From Hexactinellida sp. DTS-2022 (taxonomy: Eukaryota > Porifera > Hexactinellida), in contig JAPNXP010000009.1 in the NCBI GenBank assembly GCA_028753945.1, positions 6,324,001 to 6,388,000 of the forward strand: DNA of 64,000 nt, given 5' to 3'. Below, in pieces: positions 50,277 through 61,890 of the stretch. The notes below the pieces were generated by a model that saw nothing but the letters and a program-made list of their open reading frames with translations, made no database searches and was not told where the DNA came from. Position numbers and translations under genes: made by a program. Positions within the stretch are counted from its first letter, which is position 1, and each line of letters opens with the position of its first letter.

Positions 50277-51716
50277 GCTAACTTCACCGCTGCAACAGGT
50301 ATAGATATCAATTATTTTCTCCTTCTTTGAATGTGATTACGTCTTATTTGTATATAGTACAATAACACTTGGTATAGGCTAAATCCGACCTTAAACCTTC
50401 AGATTCTCCGTACACCGATCTTACTGAATTATCCATGGTAGTTTGTATAAATTAGTGGTACGACACCACAACATTCGGATAACACAAGAGTTTGATTATG
50501 TATTAATTGATTTCTAAGTTGCGCGACTAATCTCATTACAGACCGATTCTGTTCTCCTTTGATTCAGTCCGAATTCAAACAGATCTAATCAAGTTTAGTT
50601 GATGGTTGCTGATCGTTCTACGAAATTCGTGCTTGCTAATTTACCTCAAATTGGATAATAAGTGCTCAACAATAGAACAACACGCGGTATCAAATGCGAT
50701 CCATTTTCGCCACCTATCTGTGACAGGCTTTTATATCCCTACTATCTCTCGCAACCTTGTTTATTGTCCCTTCTTTGCTGTGGGTTTGTTTGCTGAGCTA
50801 GTAGCACAATATTTGTTGCTAATAGAGCAATGTGTTCGTCTAGATAAATATTAGTACTTAATTGGGTCGAAACAATATACTTGAGGTTGCGAGTTTTGTA
50901 TCTGGACCCTCCAATTTATTTTAATTAGCATTCAATTTATTTATAATTAACAGTAATTTATTTACCGCATTAACGGAGCTTGATTCATCAGGTGTAGTGG
51001 TCATAAATACATGGTAAAACTTAGGTAATTACTCGCTTGTTTGATACAATATGTGAATAATTAATAATGTTTAAATCACTGGGATTACAAATGGAGCATG
51101 AGCAAAGTAATCAATTTCCAAGTAAGTATTTGTGTTGGAAAACAGCAGGTGACAGACAGTGACACAAGAGTTTCTGACTTCTTCTTGGACTGATGGATGG
51201 CTGACTTTAATAGAATTATTGCTACGCATCAGTTAGAGACCTTCTAAGGTACCATTTCTGTAAAATATAACGTTAATCACGATTGTAACATAATATAATA
51301 TCATACGATACTCTGCCTAATCTTAAGCCTTACTATTCAATATTCCACGATGAATCCTGCCAATGTTTAACTTTAACTAGTGATTACTTCTCCGTGTTTT
51401 CACCTTGTAAAAATTAATAAACAATGAGATTATCCCGTTATTGCGTGGCATTCATTAACTTCATTGATTCGATCAGTATGGATGTTCTCATGAGTAAGTC
51501 TTCTGAAGAAACTCACTTTGAAATCTTATTAACAGTGCATGGTAGGGTATCTGTGTTCATTGAACAGAGAAAAGAGGAACTAATTGAACCCATAGACATG
51601 TTTTCCATAAATTAACATCTCCAATTTTACTATGGTGTCAAATATCGCAATTATATCATAATCACTGCATTTTAATGATTTAATATTTGTTTGTATATTA
51701 GCCTATTTGCAGTATT
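50277..51716. other. intergenic region
   Basis: 1.4 kb AT-rich. Short frames at 50606-50854 and 51424-51615 (the latter starts with AACAATG and encodes 63 residues) show no recognisable features. I do not call a gene. Confidence 0.5.
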
Positions 51717-52808
51717 ATGGGAATTAGAAAGCGAGTGCGTGCATTCGTTCTGACGCTGCTCTCCCTAACTCGCAACCCAAACACGACTCAGCTGGAATCC
51801 TGCATGACCTGCATGGATCCGTGTCTGAAGGTGTTTGAGAAGTTAATTCTTCTGATCGGTCCTGTCTGTGTCCTGCTTGTATTCGTGGGCGTTTCCTTCG
51901 TAATGTACACGATGTACCGCTACATTGTGCCCATTCTCCAGAACGGACATCCCATCCTATTCTTCTCCGAGGTGCTATATGGCCACTGGCTGTTGGTTAA
52001 CGTAGTTTTCCATTACTACAGGGGAGTCACTACTAAGCCGGGGTCCCCTTTGCGTGCGCAGCGAATCGACGAGTCCCTGCTGGAGGACGGCTGGAGCATT
52101 TGTAAGAAGTGCGACCAGCCGAGGCCCGCCAGAGCTCACCACTGCAGGCTGTGCGGCGTGTGCGTGCTCAAGATGGACCACCACTGCCCCTGGCTTAACA
52201 ACTGCGTGGGACACAACAACCACAGATACTTTATGCTATTCATTATCTACATATGGCAAGGAGTCCTGTTCGTGATGTGCACCTCGGGAAACTACGCGCT
52301 TAGCCTTATGGTCGGGTCCCGCAGCCTCGCCCACTGGCTGCTAGCCGGGACCCCGCTCAGATTCGCGCTGGCTTTCTTCGGAACAAACCCCGACCTGCAT
52401 TCCAGGACCATGGGAGAGGTAACCATGGTGATGTTGCTGTTCTTCATCTGCTTCGGGGTTTGGATCGGCCTCACGATCCTGGGGGGCTGGCACCTCTACC
52501 TGATATCGAAGGCAGAGACGTCTATAGAGTGGAATGACAACCGGATAATCTCAATGGAATATTCCCGGAGAGGCAAGAAATTCGTTAACCCGCACAGCTA
52601 TGGATTTAAAAACAACTGGAAGCTATTTCTCGGCTTAGTCCACAACAGGAATTTCATTCGTCACGTGCTGTTGCCCTCCGGTCACGCCCCGGCAGGCAAC
52701 GGCTCCGACTGGAGACTGGGGCACCTGGTGAGGGCGCCGGAGCCAGTGCAGCCGCGACACAGCTACCAGACCAGCTCCGACAACAACGGGAAGGTATTCC
52801 CGGTCTAG
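51717..52808 (+). CDS. ZDHHC16: DHHC palmitoyltransferase, ZDHHC16-like
   Basis: Intronless, 363 residues; TGCAG lies four bases before the ATG. Two N-terminal helices (IGPVCVLLVFVGVSFVMYT...) precede the zinc-binding CRD: CKKCDQPRPARAHHC, CGVCVLKMDHHCPWLNNCVGHNNH. Two further helices follow, then the ZDHHC16 signature: SKAETSIEWN, KKFVNPHSYGFKNNWKLFLG and HVLLPSGHAPAGNG. The DHHC cysteine is the acyl-intermediate site. ZDHHC16 is an ER/Golgi enzyme. The segment around MTCMDPCLKVFEKL is also typical. Confidence 0.93.
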   Translation: MGIRKRVRAFVLTLLSLTRNPNTTQLESCMTCMDPCLKVFEKLILLIGPVCVLLVFVGVSFVMYTMYRYIVPILQNGHPILFFSEVLYGHWLLVNVVFHYYRGVTTKPGSPLRAQRIDESLLEDGWSICKKCDQPRPARAHHCRLCGVCVLKMDHHCPWLNNCVGHNNHRYFMLFIIYIWQGVLFVMCTSGNYALSLMVGSRSLAHWLLAGTPLRFALAFFGTNPDLHSRTMGEVTMVMLLFFICFGVWIGLTILGGWHLYLISKAETSIEWNDNRIISMEYSRRGKKFVNPHSYGFKNNWKLFLGLVHNRNFIRHVLLPSGHAPAGNGSDWRLGHLVRAPEPVQPRHSYQTSSDNNGKVFPV

Positions 52809-53144
52809 TGTCTAACGCCGTAAGATGTTTTAATAGAATTGCATTGTTAATACTCTGTATTATGTGTTATTGTAATTAACATATGCTAGAAGCTGTTGTT
52901 CGGTCACATCACATCTCTTGTCCATTATTTTAATACTAAACTTCCAATGATATAATTAGCTGCTTATGATTATTAATTAATTAATTAATTAATTAATTTC
53001 TGTCTAAGTTTGCATAGTTTGTTGACGTAATAAGAACCTCTAGCAATCGTGGTTATGTGTAAATTTTATTAATTGTTTTGGCGTTCTTCCAACGGTGACT
53101 TGCAGCATAAGGTATTACGTATCTAATCGTGGACGTATTAGCTG
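52809..53144. other. intergenic region with ATTA microsatellite
   Basis: Short 3' and 5' flanks. It includes a perfect ATTA run at 52972-52997. Confidence 0.5.
52972..52997. repeat. (ATTA)n microsatellite
   Basis: Uninterrupted tetranucleotide run of about six units (ATTAATTAATTAATTA...). Confidence 0.9.
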
Positions 53145-55979
53145 ATGGATAATGTATTGACTCAAAAGCTCCACAGTTATGAAACTCCCAACAAAGTTGC
53201 CATCAACCGCAACGAAGCGAACAATGCAATAATTTCTCTCAACAAGTATTTCCGTTCTCCAAACATTAGCGAGCAATGCGAGGCCATCGTTAGGCTGGGA
53301 CCGATTATTTCCTCCTACCCATTCCCTTCCATTGTGAACACGGCTTTCCATAAGCTCGCAGACACCTATTCAAAGTGCTCTAACACGCTGAGAATTGCCA
53401 TTCTGCAGGTGTTCGACCAATGGTCGGAGCATTTCAATAAGATATCCATGCTGGACGAGTTCTATCGAAAGATATTTGGTGTTTCTGTCAGCACTGACCC
53501 GGTGGCTCGCGCCATCACCCTACGCGTGCTCGGACACATTTCCTGTATTCTCCCAGAGAAAAAGAATGCTCATCGGTTTATTCACCTCAGCTTTGATTCC
53601 ACTTACAAGGAGGAGGTTATTGCAGCTATCTTCGCTGCCAAATGTTTTTGTGAGCATTCACAGACATTTTGCGCGGGTGTGTGCTCGCGGCTGATTGAGA
53701 TGATCCAGGAGATCTCAACTCCCAATGACATTAAACTTAAACTTCTCGGAGTATTCGAACACATGGGACATGACCCGGAAACCGCTCTGCAGGTAAAGAA
53801 TTTCTGTGTTCAAATGCTACACAGTTACTCGTCGAAAGAATTCACTTCTACTCTATTGAGCACAATTACTAAACTCAGTCTCAAATGTATGCTACTTGTC
53901 GCAGACAATCTCGCGGTTCTTAGCAACATTTCGTTGCAAGATTCCCGCAAGTGCATTCAACTAGTCTGCTGTAAGAGCCTCCAGCAGTTAGCGCAAAGCG
54001 CCTCGCATTTGTGGAACAAGGAGAGCATTTCTAATGTCTTGAAATTGGCAGAAAACACTCCTTACAGTTTGATTCGCGCTGAAGCTCTGTACGTTGTATT
54101 CAAGCTGGCTCAGCTGGACTTTATGGAAGCACTGTTTGACGAGCTGAACATATTCGAGCGTTGCTCTATGCTGGCTTTCCATAGGAACATACCAGTGTGT
54201 ATAGCTGCCTGTAAGGTAATGGTTGAGATTGTAAAACAGAAATACGATAAAGTCAGCTCAACTGCAAGCGGCTCTGCTTTACAGAACTTGGTTGATCAGA
54301 CAGATTCTAGGATAGTCCCTTTGTTCGGGATAATATTCCTGGAAGAAGATTCCTCTGAGTTCATTAAGAGTTCTATCATTTCTCTCACACAGAGGTTGTC
54401 CCAGGTCAACCAATTGTTCGCACAGCGCTTATCTGCGGTCATTTCTAGCGCTCTTACGCAGCTGGAGACCCCCTCTGAGAAGTCAGAGACTCTCTACCGA
54501 GCATTAACTGCAATTCAAATCTCCTCTTCACTGGATTTAACTCGTCTCATCCCTTCCCTTATTTCTCAGCTGGAGAGCACTGACACTCCCAGATACATAT
54601 TCTCGCTGACTCATCTGCTTATGCTGATCCACTACGCTGCTCTGAACACCCCCAGAAGAACCTCCTTCAGAACTGACGTGCTTCCTGTTATTGTGCATGT
54701 GTTGAATGGTCTGCAGCACCCTGACAAATTCTGGTTTATCTACCGGGTCGCTAAGCTGGCTCTAACCTCCAGCTTCCACGAGCTGTCCCTCCCGCTTTTC
54801 TCCTCCCTCTCGAAGCTCCCCATTGCCGAGCAGTACCGCGTCCTGTTCCAGTCCGTTTCTGCGCTTAGTCAGGCCGAGACTCTATTGACGATAGCCTGCG
54901 ACTCTGTGGAGCCAATGCAGCCTATGGAAATTGGAAACGATGCTTCAGACGGGAAGCTGTGCTCATTCGACCCATCTATTCTGCTAAGCGTTGTTAAGCT
55001 CTACTGCAGCGGGATCTCTACGCTGCAAACTTGCCGCTCTCTGCCTAATCGGGATTTCTGGGAGTGTTTCCTGCAGTTACGTAGCGACCTGCTAACTGCC
55101 CTGCACCAGATATTAATCGCTTGCAATCAGCTGCGACTCATGCCTCTGTCTACTCGCCCACAGATAGCCGGCATATTTAACGAGTGCATTGCAAACCTCT
55201 CCGCCTCCTTGGAACTGCTGCAAGAGTGCAGGTACCGTAGCTTTAACGCAGACTCCGCCACACTCGCCTATCTGGACATAATCGAGCTCACGTACAACAC
55301 TCTTGTATTGCTTGTGCGTAGAACTATTCTGAAGGAAGATGCCGACTTGGATTTAATGAGAGAAAAGTTGCTCAAATCACCCAAACTTAAGTTTTTAAGA
55401 CAGTACACATACCTCTGTGACGTAACTATTACTCATCTGTCTAACAACACACATCTAACTCAGGACCCAGTCTCTCACCAGGAAATAAACTTTATTAAGA
55501 AGTTCTGTTTGTCCCTTATTGTAATTCCTTTCTTCTACCCTGTGTACTTCTTCCATTGTAAGCACAAGGTGCAGATCCAGCTCTCCTTCTCAAACCTCCC
55601 CGACAAGCCACAAGATCCCATCAACCTATCGCATGACACCAGTCTATCCTTTTCGGTTGAGGGCATCATCTCCGAGAAAGAGGCGACCCACTCTCTACAG
55701 AAGATAAAGGGGATCACAGTGAAAGCCCATCTCCGTCCGGACTCTAACTCACCTCGCGCCGGTACACTCACTGGACAAACCTTAGTCAAACAAGCTGAGC
55801 TCCAGCAGTGTAACTTCACCGTTCCTTTCCTGGTGCATTTCTCACAACCGATTCAATGCACTCTGGACATTTCTGTCCATCTCCTGGACGAAGAGGGCAC
55901 AATCTGGTTGGCTACCAATCTGGACCCAAAGCCTCCCCAATGGAGGGTCTATTACGGACTAGAGGATAACCCTTCTTGA
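53145..55979 (+). CDS. INTS7: Integrator complex subunit 7
   Basis: Intronless, 944 residues (human 962); TATTAG lies three bases before the ATG. The N-terminus matches INTS7: NISEQCEAIVRLGPIISSYPFP, KLADTYSKCSNTLRIAILQVFDQ and DPVARAITLRVLGHISCILPEKKNAHRFI. The protein is a HEAT/ARM-type solenoid with a C-terminal beta-rich module (VYFFHCKHKVQIQLSF onward). Integrator cleaves snRNA 3' ends and promoter-proximal nascent transcripts; INTS7 is a scaffold in it. A gene present only in multicellular animals and some other eukaryotes supports the animal assignment. Confidence 0.95.
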   Translation: MDNVLTQKLHSYETPNKVAINRNEANNAIISLNKYFRSPNISEQCEAIVRLGPIISSYPFPSIVNTAFHKLADTYSKCSNTLRIAILQVFDQWSEHFNKISMLDEFYRKIFGVSVSTDPVARAITLRVLGHISCILPEKKNAHRFIHLSFDSTYKEEVIAAIFAAKCFCEHSQTFCAGVCSRLIEMIQEISTPNDIKLKLLGVFEHMGHDPETALQVKNFCVQMLHSYSSKEFTSTLLSTITKLSLKCMLLVADNLAVLSNISLQDSRKCIQLVCCKSLQQLAQSASHLWNKESISNVLKLAENTPYSLIRAEALYVVFKLAQLDFMEALFDELNIFERCSMLAFHRNIPVCIAACKVMVEIVKQKYDKVSSTASGSALQNLVDQTDSRIVPLFGIIFLEEDSSEFIKSSIISLTQRLSQVNQLFAQRLSAVISSALTQLETPSEKSETLYRALTAIQISSSLDLTRLIPSLISQLESTDTPRYIFSLTHLLMLIHYAALNTPRRTSFRTDVLPVIVHVLNGLQHPDKFWFIYRVAKLALTSSFHELSLPLFSSLSKLPIAEQYRVLFQSVSALSQAETLLTIACDSVEPMQPMEIGNDASDGKLCSFDPSILLSVVKLYCSGISTLQTCRSLPNRDFWECFLQLRSDLLTALHQILIACNQLRLMPLSTRPQIAGIFNECIANLSASLELLQECRYRSFNADSATLAYLDIIELTYNTLVLLVRRTILKEDADLDLMREKLLKSPKLKFLRQYTYLCDVTITHLSNNTHLTQDPVSHQEINFIKKFCLSLIVIPFFYPVYFFHCKHKVQIQLSFSNLPDKPQDPINLSHDTSLSFSVEGIISEKEATHSLQKIKGITVKAHLRPDSNSPRAGTLTGQTLVKQAELQQCNFTVPFLVHFSQPIQCTLDISVHLLDEEGTIWLATNLDPKPPQWRVYYGLEDNPS

Positions 55980-57148
55980 AGAGACGCAGTCGTATTGATT
56001 TCTACGCAGATAGAGGAAATATGCACTCACGTTATGAAGAGTTGGTGCCGCCTTTAGGTTAGTTCCTCCTAGCTGGCATCCTATTATGTTTTTGCTGAAT
56101 TCATTTAGACTGCAATACAGTATAGTAATTCAAGTTGTATTGTTAAATTAACAGGTAGACGAGTACCTCCTCCAGTAGATTAATTGAATCTAAATTTAGT
56201 TCTTACGTGCTATCTACACTTAAATGTATTTTATACGTACGTGTATTTTCCTATGACATTTAAATTGGTTAATCCTTTCTAATACTAATCATTTAACCTT
56301 TCTCCCCAATTTATTTCTGAGTTGTTTAGTTATTTAATCATAAAATAATCAGCAGATATTAGAAATAATTCATTTTGTTAGACGAGCATCTTGCAAGTAG
56401 TGTTGCCTTTGCACGGGCGGGATAATTATTCCCTATTAATCTCATAGATTGAATTAACATTAAATTGTGTTAACCCAGTACTAACTAATTATAAAATAAT
56501 TAAAAGATTAAGTATGGTAGATCCGTCACTAACATTATTAGTATCTAATTTAATACAAACTCGATGCTGAATTGGCCGGGATAGTATTCACTTGCTATAT
56601 CAAATAACCATTGAGTTAGTTGATATCGGAGAGGCAGGCAGTAATTACAATTTTGTCATTCGAGGCGATGAGTTTCTAACTCAGTACTAGGCGCAATAGG
56701 TGGTTGTTTCACAATCAGCTCAAATTATCAGATATTAATTCTCAGCCAACCCCTCATTTCCACTTAGTCTACACGGCTATGCCGTACCATCTCTGTACGC
56801 TGTACAGCCTGTTAGTATTATCGTTAGTACGAAGTTGCTAATTTCATTGTCTTGTACACAAAGCCTGTACGAATCCATTTTGCACCAGTTTGCGAGGAGT
56901 CTCTAGTTGGAGTGACTTTCTCTCGTTACTCGTGTGTAAAGGGATTCCTAAGCATTCATTGTATGGTCATTGTTAGATATAAGTTTGTTATTATCACATC
57001 ATATTTGCACAAGCAATGCTAATGACTGCTAATTGACATTCAAGTCTGCGATTAATTGGACTTATTTACTGGCTAATTATTATCGTTGAGATAGGCCATT
57101 CCTTACATTCACTCATTAATTTATTCTTATTAAATCCTAAGTATTCAG
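55980..57148. other. intergenic region
   Basis: INTS7 3' UTR and UMP-CMP kinase 5' flank. No gene recognised. Confidence 0.5.
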
Positions 57149-57883
57149 ATGTTTAACTTCCTTCAAAGGTTAGGATTATTTAGAATCTGTAAACATTACA
57201 ATTGCATTATAGATCGGCCAGCGATTGACCTTCTCCGCAATCGAGTATTTTACTGCAGATTATCTAACCGGATGGCTGAGGTGGGACAGAAGGTGCCACA
57301 CGTCGTGTTTATATTGGGGCCCCCTGGATCTGGGAAGGGCACACAGTGTGCCATACTCGTTAAGGAGTTTAATTTTGTCCACCTCTCGGCTGGGGAATTG
57401 CTCCGCGGGGAGATTAAGAAGGGCTCTAAAGACGGGGCCTTCATACAGAGGCTGATTGACGAGGGTCAGATCGTGCCAGTGGACATAACCTGCAGGCTGC
57501 TGCACAGGTCCATGGAGGAGAGCACCGGCAGTAGATTCTTAATTGATGGATTTCCCAGAAACAAAGATAACGTTGATGGATGGGAACGAATTGTTGGTAA
57601 GACTGCGGATGTGAAGTTCTGTTTGTTTTTGGACTGTCCTAAGGAAGTTTGCCTATCTCGCATAATCGGCAGAGAAGATGGGAGCGGACGAACAGACGAC
57701 ACACCAATTAAATTTAAACTAAGAATCGATACATTCTTCGCTGAAACAATACCGATTGTGGAGCATTTTCGCTCAATCGATAAGCTTAGAGCTGTTGCCA
57801 GTGATCGCTCTATTGAAGAGGTCTATAGCGACGTTAAAACTGCTTTCGAGCAAGATTTTGTGGTTGAAAAGAAAGAACCCTAA
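57149..57883 (+). CDS. CMPK1: UMP-CMP kinase, possible mitochondrial N-terminal extension
   Basis: Intronless, 244 residues; ATTCAG directly precedes the ATG. The kinase core begins at about residue 50: VFILGPPGSGKGTQC (P-loop), SAGELLR (NMP binding), FLIDGFPRNKDN, and a short LID loop GREDGSGRTDDTP, as in UMP-CMP kinases. It phosphorylates UMP, CMP and dCMP. Upstream of an internal methionine (42, ATG at 57272, MAEVGQK) lies an Arg-rich, poorly acidic extension (FLQRLGLFRICKHYN, LLRNRVFYCRLSNR), a plausible mitochondrial presequence. Starting at 57272 would give a 203-residue cytosolic form. Confidence 0.93.
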   Translation: MFNFLQRLGLFRICKHYNCIIDRPAIDLLRNRVFYCRLSNRMAEVGQKVPHVVFILGPPGSGKGTQCAILVKEFNFVHLSAGELLRGEIKKGSKDGAFIQRLIDEGQIVPVDITCRLLHRSMEESTGSRFLIDGFPRNKDNVDGWERIVGKTADVKFCLFLDCPKEVCLSRIIGREDGSGRTDDTPIKFKLRIDTFFAETIPIVEHFRSIDKLRAVASDRSIEEVYSDVKTAFEQDFVVEKKEP

Positions 57884-59879
57884 GTCACATCCTCTCACTA
57901 CATCACTAGCCTAATGCTATATCTTAAATTCTTAAAACATGTGTACTTTATTATTATGCTATAGGACAAAACATTAGACATTTTAATTCATTAAGTTTAA
58001 CATTCCATTTGTGTAGATTTGTTATTAATTAGTAAGCTAAAGGTAAATCTCTTTCTTTTCAGTTATGGAGTCCATTTCTTGCATTATGGAGCGATAATTA
58101 TTTCGGATCAGAAATGCAACTTGGCTAGTCTGGGAAATATTATTAGTTTGCACCTTGTTTTCTTTGAATTATTTGCTTAATAAGATATACGTCGCTGTGG
58201 TTCTGATGCATAATTCTCCTGGAGTGAATGTGTGATAATTATTATGATATAGAAATGAAAGATACAATTACAAAGGTAATTTGGCCCAATCCTTTATTAT
58301 TTGAACCCAACACACACATTTGCTTGTTTCTCTATGTGCTTACATTATATTATCTGCAGTAGAATCTAGTTACATGTTATCTCTGCTACTCCTTCCAGGG
58401 CGTATACTTTTTAGGTTAAGGGCTTGCTAATGCGCTGTTCTTCCCATAAACTTATATCGTGATGTGTTATTAACTTATAGTTTTACTGTTGATAGGCTAT
58501 TATTACCAATTTACAATGTAATTAGATACGTAATTATAAAGTCAGGGCTATTGTGTCAGGTCTAAAAGTGTGCCTCTCCTCATTGTTTTGATTATGTCTT
58601 CATCTCTTCATCCCATTACACACATATTCGTTTATTATGTTCTCTTAGCACCAGAGGATCAATCTCGGTCTTCTAAGCTAATTAACTGAAGTTATATGAA
58701 ATTATTATTATGCATATGCTATTTTAATGTTATTCTTAGAAATTTTAGGATATATTGTTGTTAGATTTCTTTTGCAAACAGAGAACATATACATTTTATA
58801 CAGGAAATCCTGATTTATTTACAATCTGAAACGTTATTTTCTATTCAGCCCTGCTATGTAAGTTTATTTTATCTTGGTGTAATGATGATTAATTCCATCC
58901 CATAGAACTGAAACAATTGCAAATACTTATAATGAGAATTAATTTACTTGTGTGTAATATCCGATTTATTGAACTTTTTAAAATACTCTATTTTTTCATG
59001 ATTACTGTTTTGTAGTTTTTATCTCAAGTTACTGGACTGCCTTCACTCAGATTCTAGTTTAATTAGCTTACATAGGTATCTTGTGTAGTAGTTCAATTAG
59101 AGGTCAATAAACCCCAGCCTGATCTATTTACTGTTCAATAACTTGAGCTCCTATCCACCCTTAAGGTGGCGCTAAAAGTAATCAAGTAATAACAGTGCTA
59201 TTATTATACATCTTTTTTTAGTTGAAACACAATTCGAGTCCCTCCTCTCACTCATATCAAGTTAAACTAATTGTTAATGCAGCTTCATGCCCAATTGTAT
59301 TCGTCGAGCACTTTGAATAGGAATACTTATCCGGATTATTTAGCACACCTCAATTATAGATAAAATATTAGCTAACAAACCGAATTGGTTTACTTAACCA
59401 TTTACAGAGGAGTTCGCCTAATAGCAATTGTTCTAATAGTAATATATTTATTGTTCTAATAGCAACTTATTTTAGTCCCCAAGCGAGCATTTAATGTTAA
59501 TTCTGTTCGTATAATAGCAAGTTCGCCTATTAGCAAGGAAATTTCGTGCTAATGCGACTTGCTTTTAGGCGAATAGCACTGTACCTCAGTATTCAGGATC
59601 GATGACTTTGTTGTATTAGATAGCAATTGCTAGTAGCAACTAACTCAAGGTTTCTGTATTCTTTGCATTGCATTTCAGTGAACAGACCAACTGTAGCGAA
59701 GCACAGTTAGAAATATATGGTGCAGGTTTCATACTATCTTATGATATTGTATTATTAATTTGCAACCCTCAACTTGAGAAGGTTTAATTGATACATTACA
59801 CGTAACTTGATATATTTTAATAATATAATATGACACAAACTTACACTCGTGTGTTCTTGTTGGATAATTAGCTATTATA
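57884..59879. other. long intergenic region with one MITE
   Basis: Two kilobases, strongly AT-rich. Apart from the pogo-like element at 59405-59581 I saw no gene, RNA gene or array. A putative 5' promoter for the SNX gene would lie in the last 200 bases. Confidence 0.55.
59405..59581. mobile_element. pogo-like MITE with internal subrepeats
   Basis: Terminal repeats pair as CAGAGGAGTTCGCCTAATAG on the left with CAGTGCTATTCGCCTAAAAG read inverted from the right, flanked by TA on both sides (59403-59404 and 59582-59583). Inside, the words TTCTAATAGCAA and TTCGCCTATTAGCAAG repeat several times. It has no transposase frame. Confidence 0.65.
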
Positions 59880-61403
59880 ATGACTGACTTAGAACCGCCT
59901 CCGTTTGAGGACTCTGCAGATTCTCCCCCCTCCGACCCCACCACTGCTAGCGACCCTCCTCACATCGACGTGGCGGCCCATGCGCCCGAGGACAGCTCCC
60001 CGCTCCGATCCGCTGCGGAGGATTGCGACTCGCAGAACGGACTCCAGGAGCCTAGGGGGAAGCTGGAGGCCGAGAGAGGGTCGGACAGTTTCGAGGCAGA
60101 AGCGAGTTCTCTCGCTGAGATCCCAGCGTCCTTCTCGGTCGCAGCTCCGCAAATTCCAGTCGACAAGGAGGACTGCTCAGCTGATCGGAACAGCGGCTAC
60201 AACTTCCAGTCGATGGCCGCCGGGCTGTCCGTGGAGCCAGAGGAGATAGCGGGAGATTATGACATCACCATTTGCGTGAGTGAGCCTGACAAGGTCGGAG
60301 ATGGGATGAACGCATTCATGGCGTATCAGATCACCTGCACGACTAGCATTCCCACTTTCAACGCAGCTGAATCTACAGTCAGGAGGCGGTTCAGTGATTT
60401 TCTCAAACTGCACGCACAGCTGTGCGACAAACACTCGAGTAAGGGCAGGATAGTCCCCCCAGCGCCCGAGAAGTCCATGCAGAATCTAACCAAGGTTAAG
60501 ATGACCAAGGGGGAGACCATCGGCTCCAGCGAGTTCATCGAGAAGCGGAGAGCCGCTCTCGAGAGGTACCTCAACAGAATCGCTAAGCACCCGATCTTGG
60601 TGCAGGACTCTCTCTTCCGACAGTTCCTGGAGAGTCCTGGCGACCTCCCCTACGCCAAAGATATGTCTTACATGAGCGGAGCGGGGCTCATGCGAGCCAT
60701 GAAGAACGTGGGCACTCAATTGTCTAAAATGGCAATGCGGATGACAGAAACGGACATGTGGTTTGAGATGAAACTGGCTCAGGTGGATGCTCTCGATGTT
60801 CATTTGAGGAAGCTGCTTACCTCCATTGAGGTGTTGGTTAACGAGAGACGGATTCTGTGCAACGCCGGGGGCAGTCTGGCCTCCAACCTGGCCCTGCTAA
60901 GCCAGACGGAGGAGAACAACGCAGTGGCCGGCGCCATTTCCCATCTCTCGGAGCTCGAGAGCAAAGTGCATGACCTGAATGAAAAACAGTGGCACTGCGA
61001 TTATTTCCTGTTGGGGGAGATGGCGAGGGATTACATCGCGATTATTACCAGCATCAAGAGCTGTTTCGATCTGCGAGTTAAGACCTACCAGAACTGGCAG
61101 TTAGCGCAGAACACACTCGTGAAAAAGCGCGAGCAAGAAGCTAAGCTACAGTCTCAGGGCAAGCACGATAAGGTCCCCCCGGTGCAAGCCGAGATAACCC
61201 TATGGGAAGGGCGTGTGCAGGAGGGACAGGACAGCTTCGACGCCATTTCTAAGAACATCCGAACCGAAGTGGAGCGATTCGAAAAGAACCGAGCCATTGA
61301 GTTTAAACAGACAATCTTAAAGTATTTGAAGGAAATGCTAGAGCACCAGGAGAAGATGCTCAGCTGTTGGCAGGAGTTTCTGCCAGAAGCACAAAATATA
61401 TGA
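59880..61403 (+). CDS. sorting nexin, SNX1/SNX2 type (PX-BAR)
   Basis: Intronless, 507 residues; ATTAG is eight bases before the ATG. About 115 acidic residues are followed by a PX domain (YDITICVSEPDKVG, RRRFSDFLKLHAQL, FIEKRRAALERYLNRIAKHP) and a C-terminal BAR domain (LAQVDALDVHLRKLLTSIEVL to LKEMLEHQEKMLSCWQEF). The RRFSDF element and RIVPPAPEKS loop match the PI3P-binding pocket. SNX1/2 dimerise with SNX5/6, tubulate endosomes and recycle the mannose-6-phosphate receptor. Another PX-BAR protein is possible but this length and the acidic N-terminus fit SNX1/2. Confidence 0.92.
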   Translation: MTDLEPPPFEDSADSPPSDPTTASDPPHIDVAAHAPEDSSPLRSAAEDCDSQNGLQEPRGKLEAERGSDSFEAEASSLAEIPASFSVAAPQIPVDKEDCSADRNSGYNFQSMAAGLSVEPEEIAGDYDITICVSEPDKVGDGMNAFMAYQITCTTSIPTFNAAESTVRRRFSDFLKLHAQLCDKHSSKGRIVPPAPEKSMQNLTKVKMTKGETIGSSEFIEKRRAALERYLNRIAKHPILVQDSLFRQFLESPGDLPYAKDMSYMSGAGLMRAMKNVGTQLSKMAMRMTETDMWFEMKLAQVDALDVHLRKLLTSIEVLVNERRILCNAGGSLASNLALLSQTEENNAVAGAISHLSELESKVHDLNEKQWHCDYFLLGEMARDYIAIITSIKSCFDLRVKTYQNWQLAQNTLVKKREQEAKLQSQGKHDKVPPVQAEITLWEGRVQEGQDSFDAISKNIRTEVERFEKNRAIEFKQTILKYLKEMLEHQEKMLSCWQEFLPEAQNI

Positions 61404-61890
61404 ACTCTGTACAAATGGGATAAATATTCATATTTAGAGTAGGGCTTGAATGAAGTAGATTTAGTTTAATTTATGTGAGATATAAGTTCGTACTAAGTTG
61501 CTCCACTAATTTATGAGCTGATTCTTTGCTGAATGTGTTCTTATTGTGAAGGTAATTTGTATAACTATTGCTTATAAAAATATTCTATTTAGTTTGTGGC
61601 ACTCTCTGAGTGCTTGTAATTGTACTTTAGTGCAAAGTTATTCTACGATTTTGAATAATTTACGGAATATTCGCGTTCATAACAAGTTGCTTCCACAATT
61701 TGTGGGTCAAAAGTTCAGATTGTCTACTGTGCTAAGAGTGTTGTTAATTACCCAGGGTATAAGCTCAGTTTAATCTTCATTAATTTCAACATTTATTCGC
61801 ATTGCAGTTATCAATGTATAATATTATTACTAGTTTACATTAGCAAATGCTTAAAATCTGTTAGGAGCTGCAGTCCCTGATGTCCACCTT
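61404..61890. other. convergent intergenic region
   Basis: Between SNX1/2 and the small minus-strand gene; contains 3' UTR sequence. A 75-codon frame at 61546-61773 shows no features. Confidence 0.5.

Noticed and set aside
51424..51615. 63-codon frame upstream of ZDHHC16
   Set aside because: It is short, lacks recognisable features and is isolated by stop codons; I have no support for translation.
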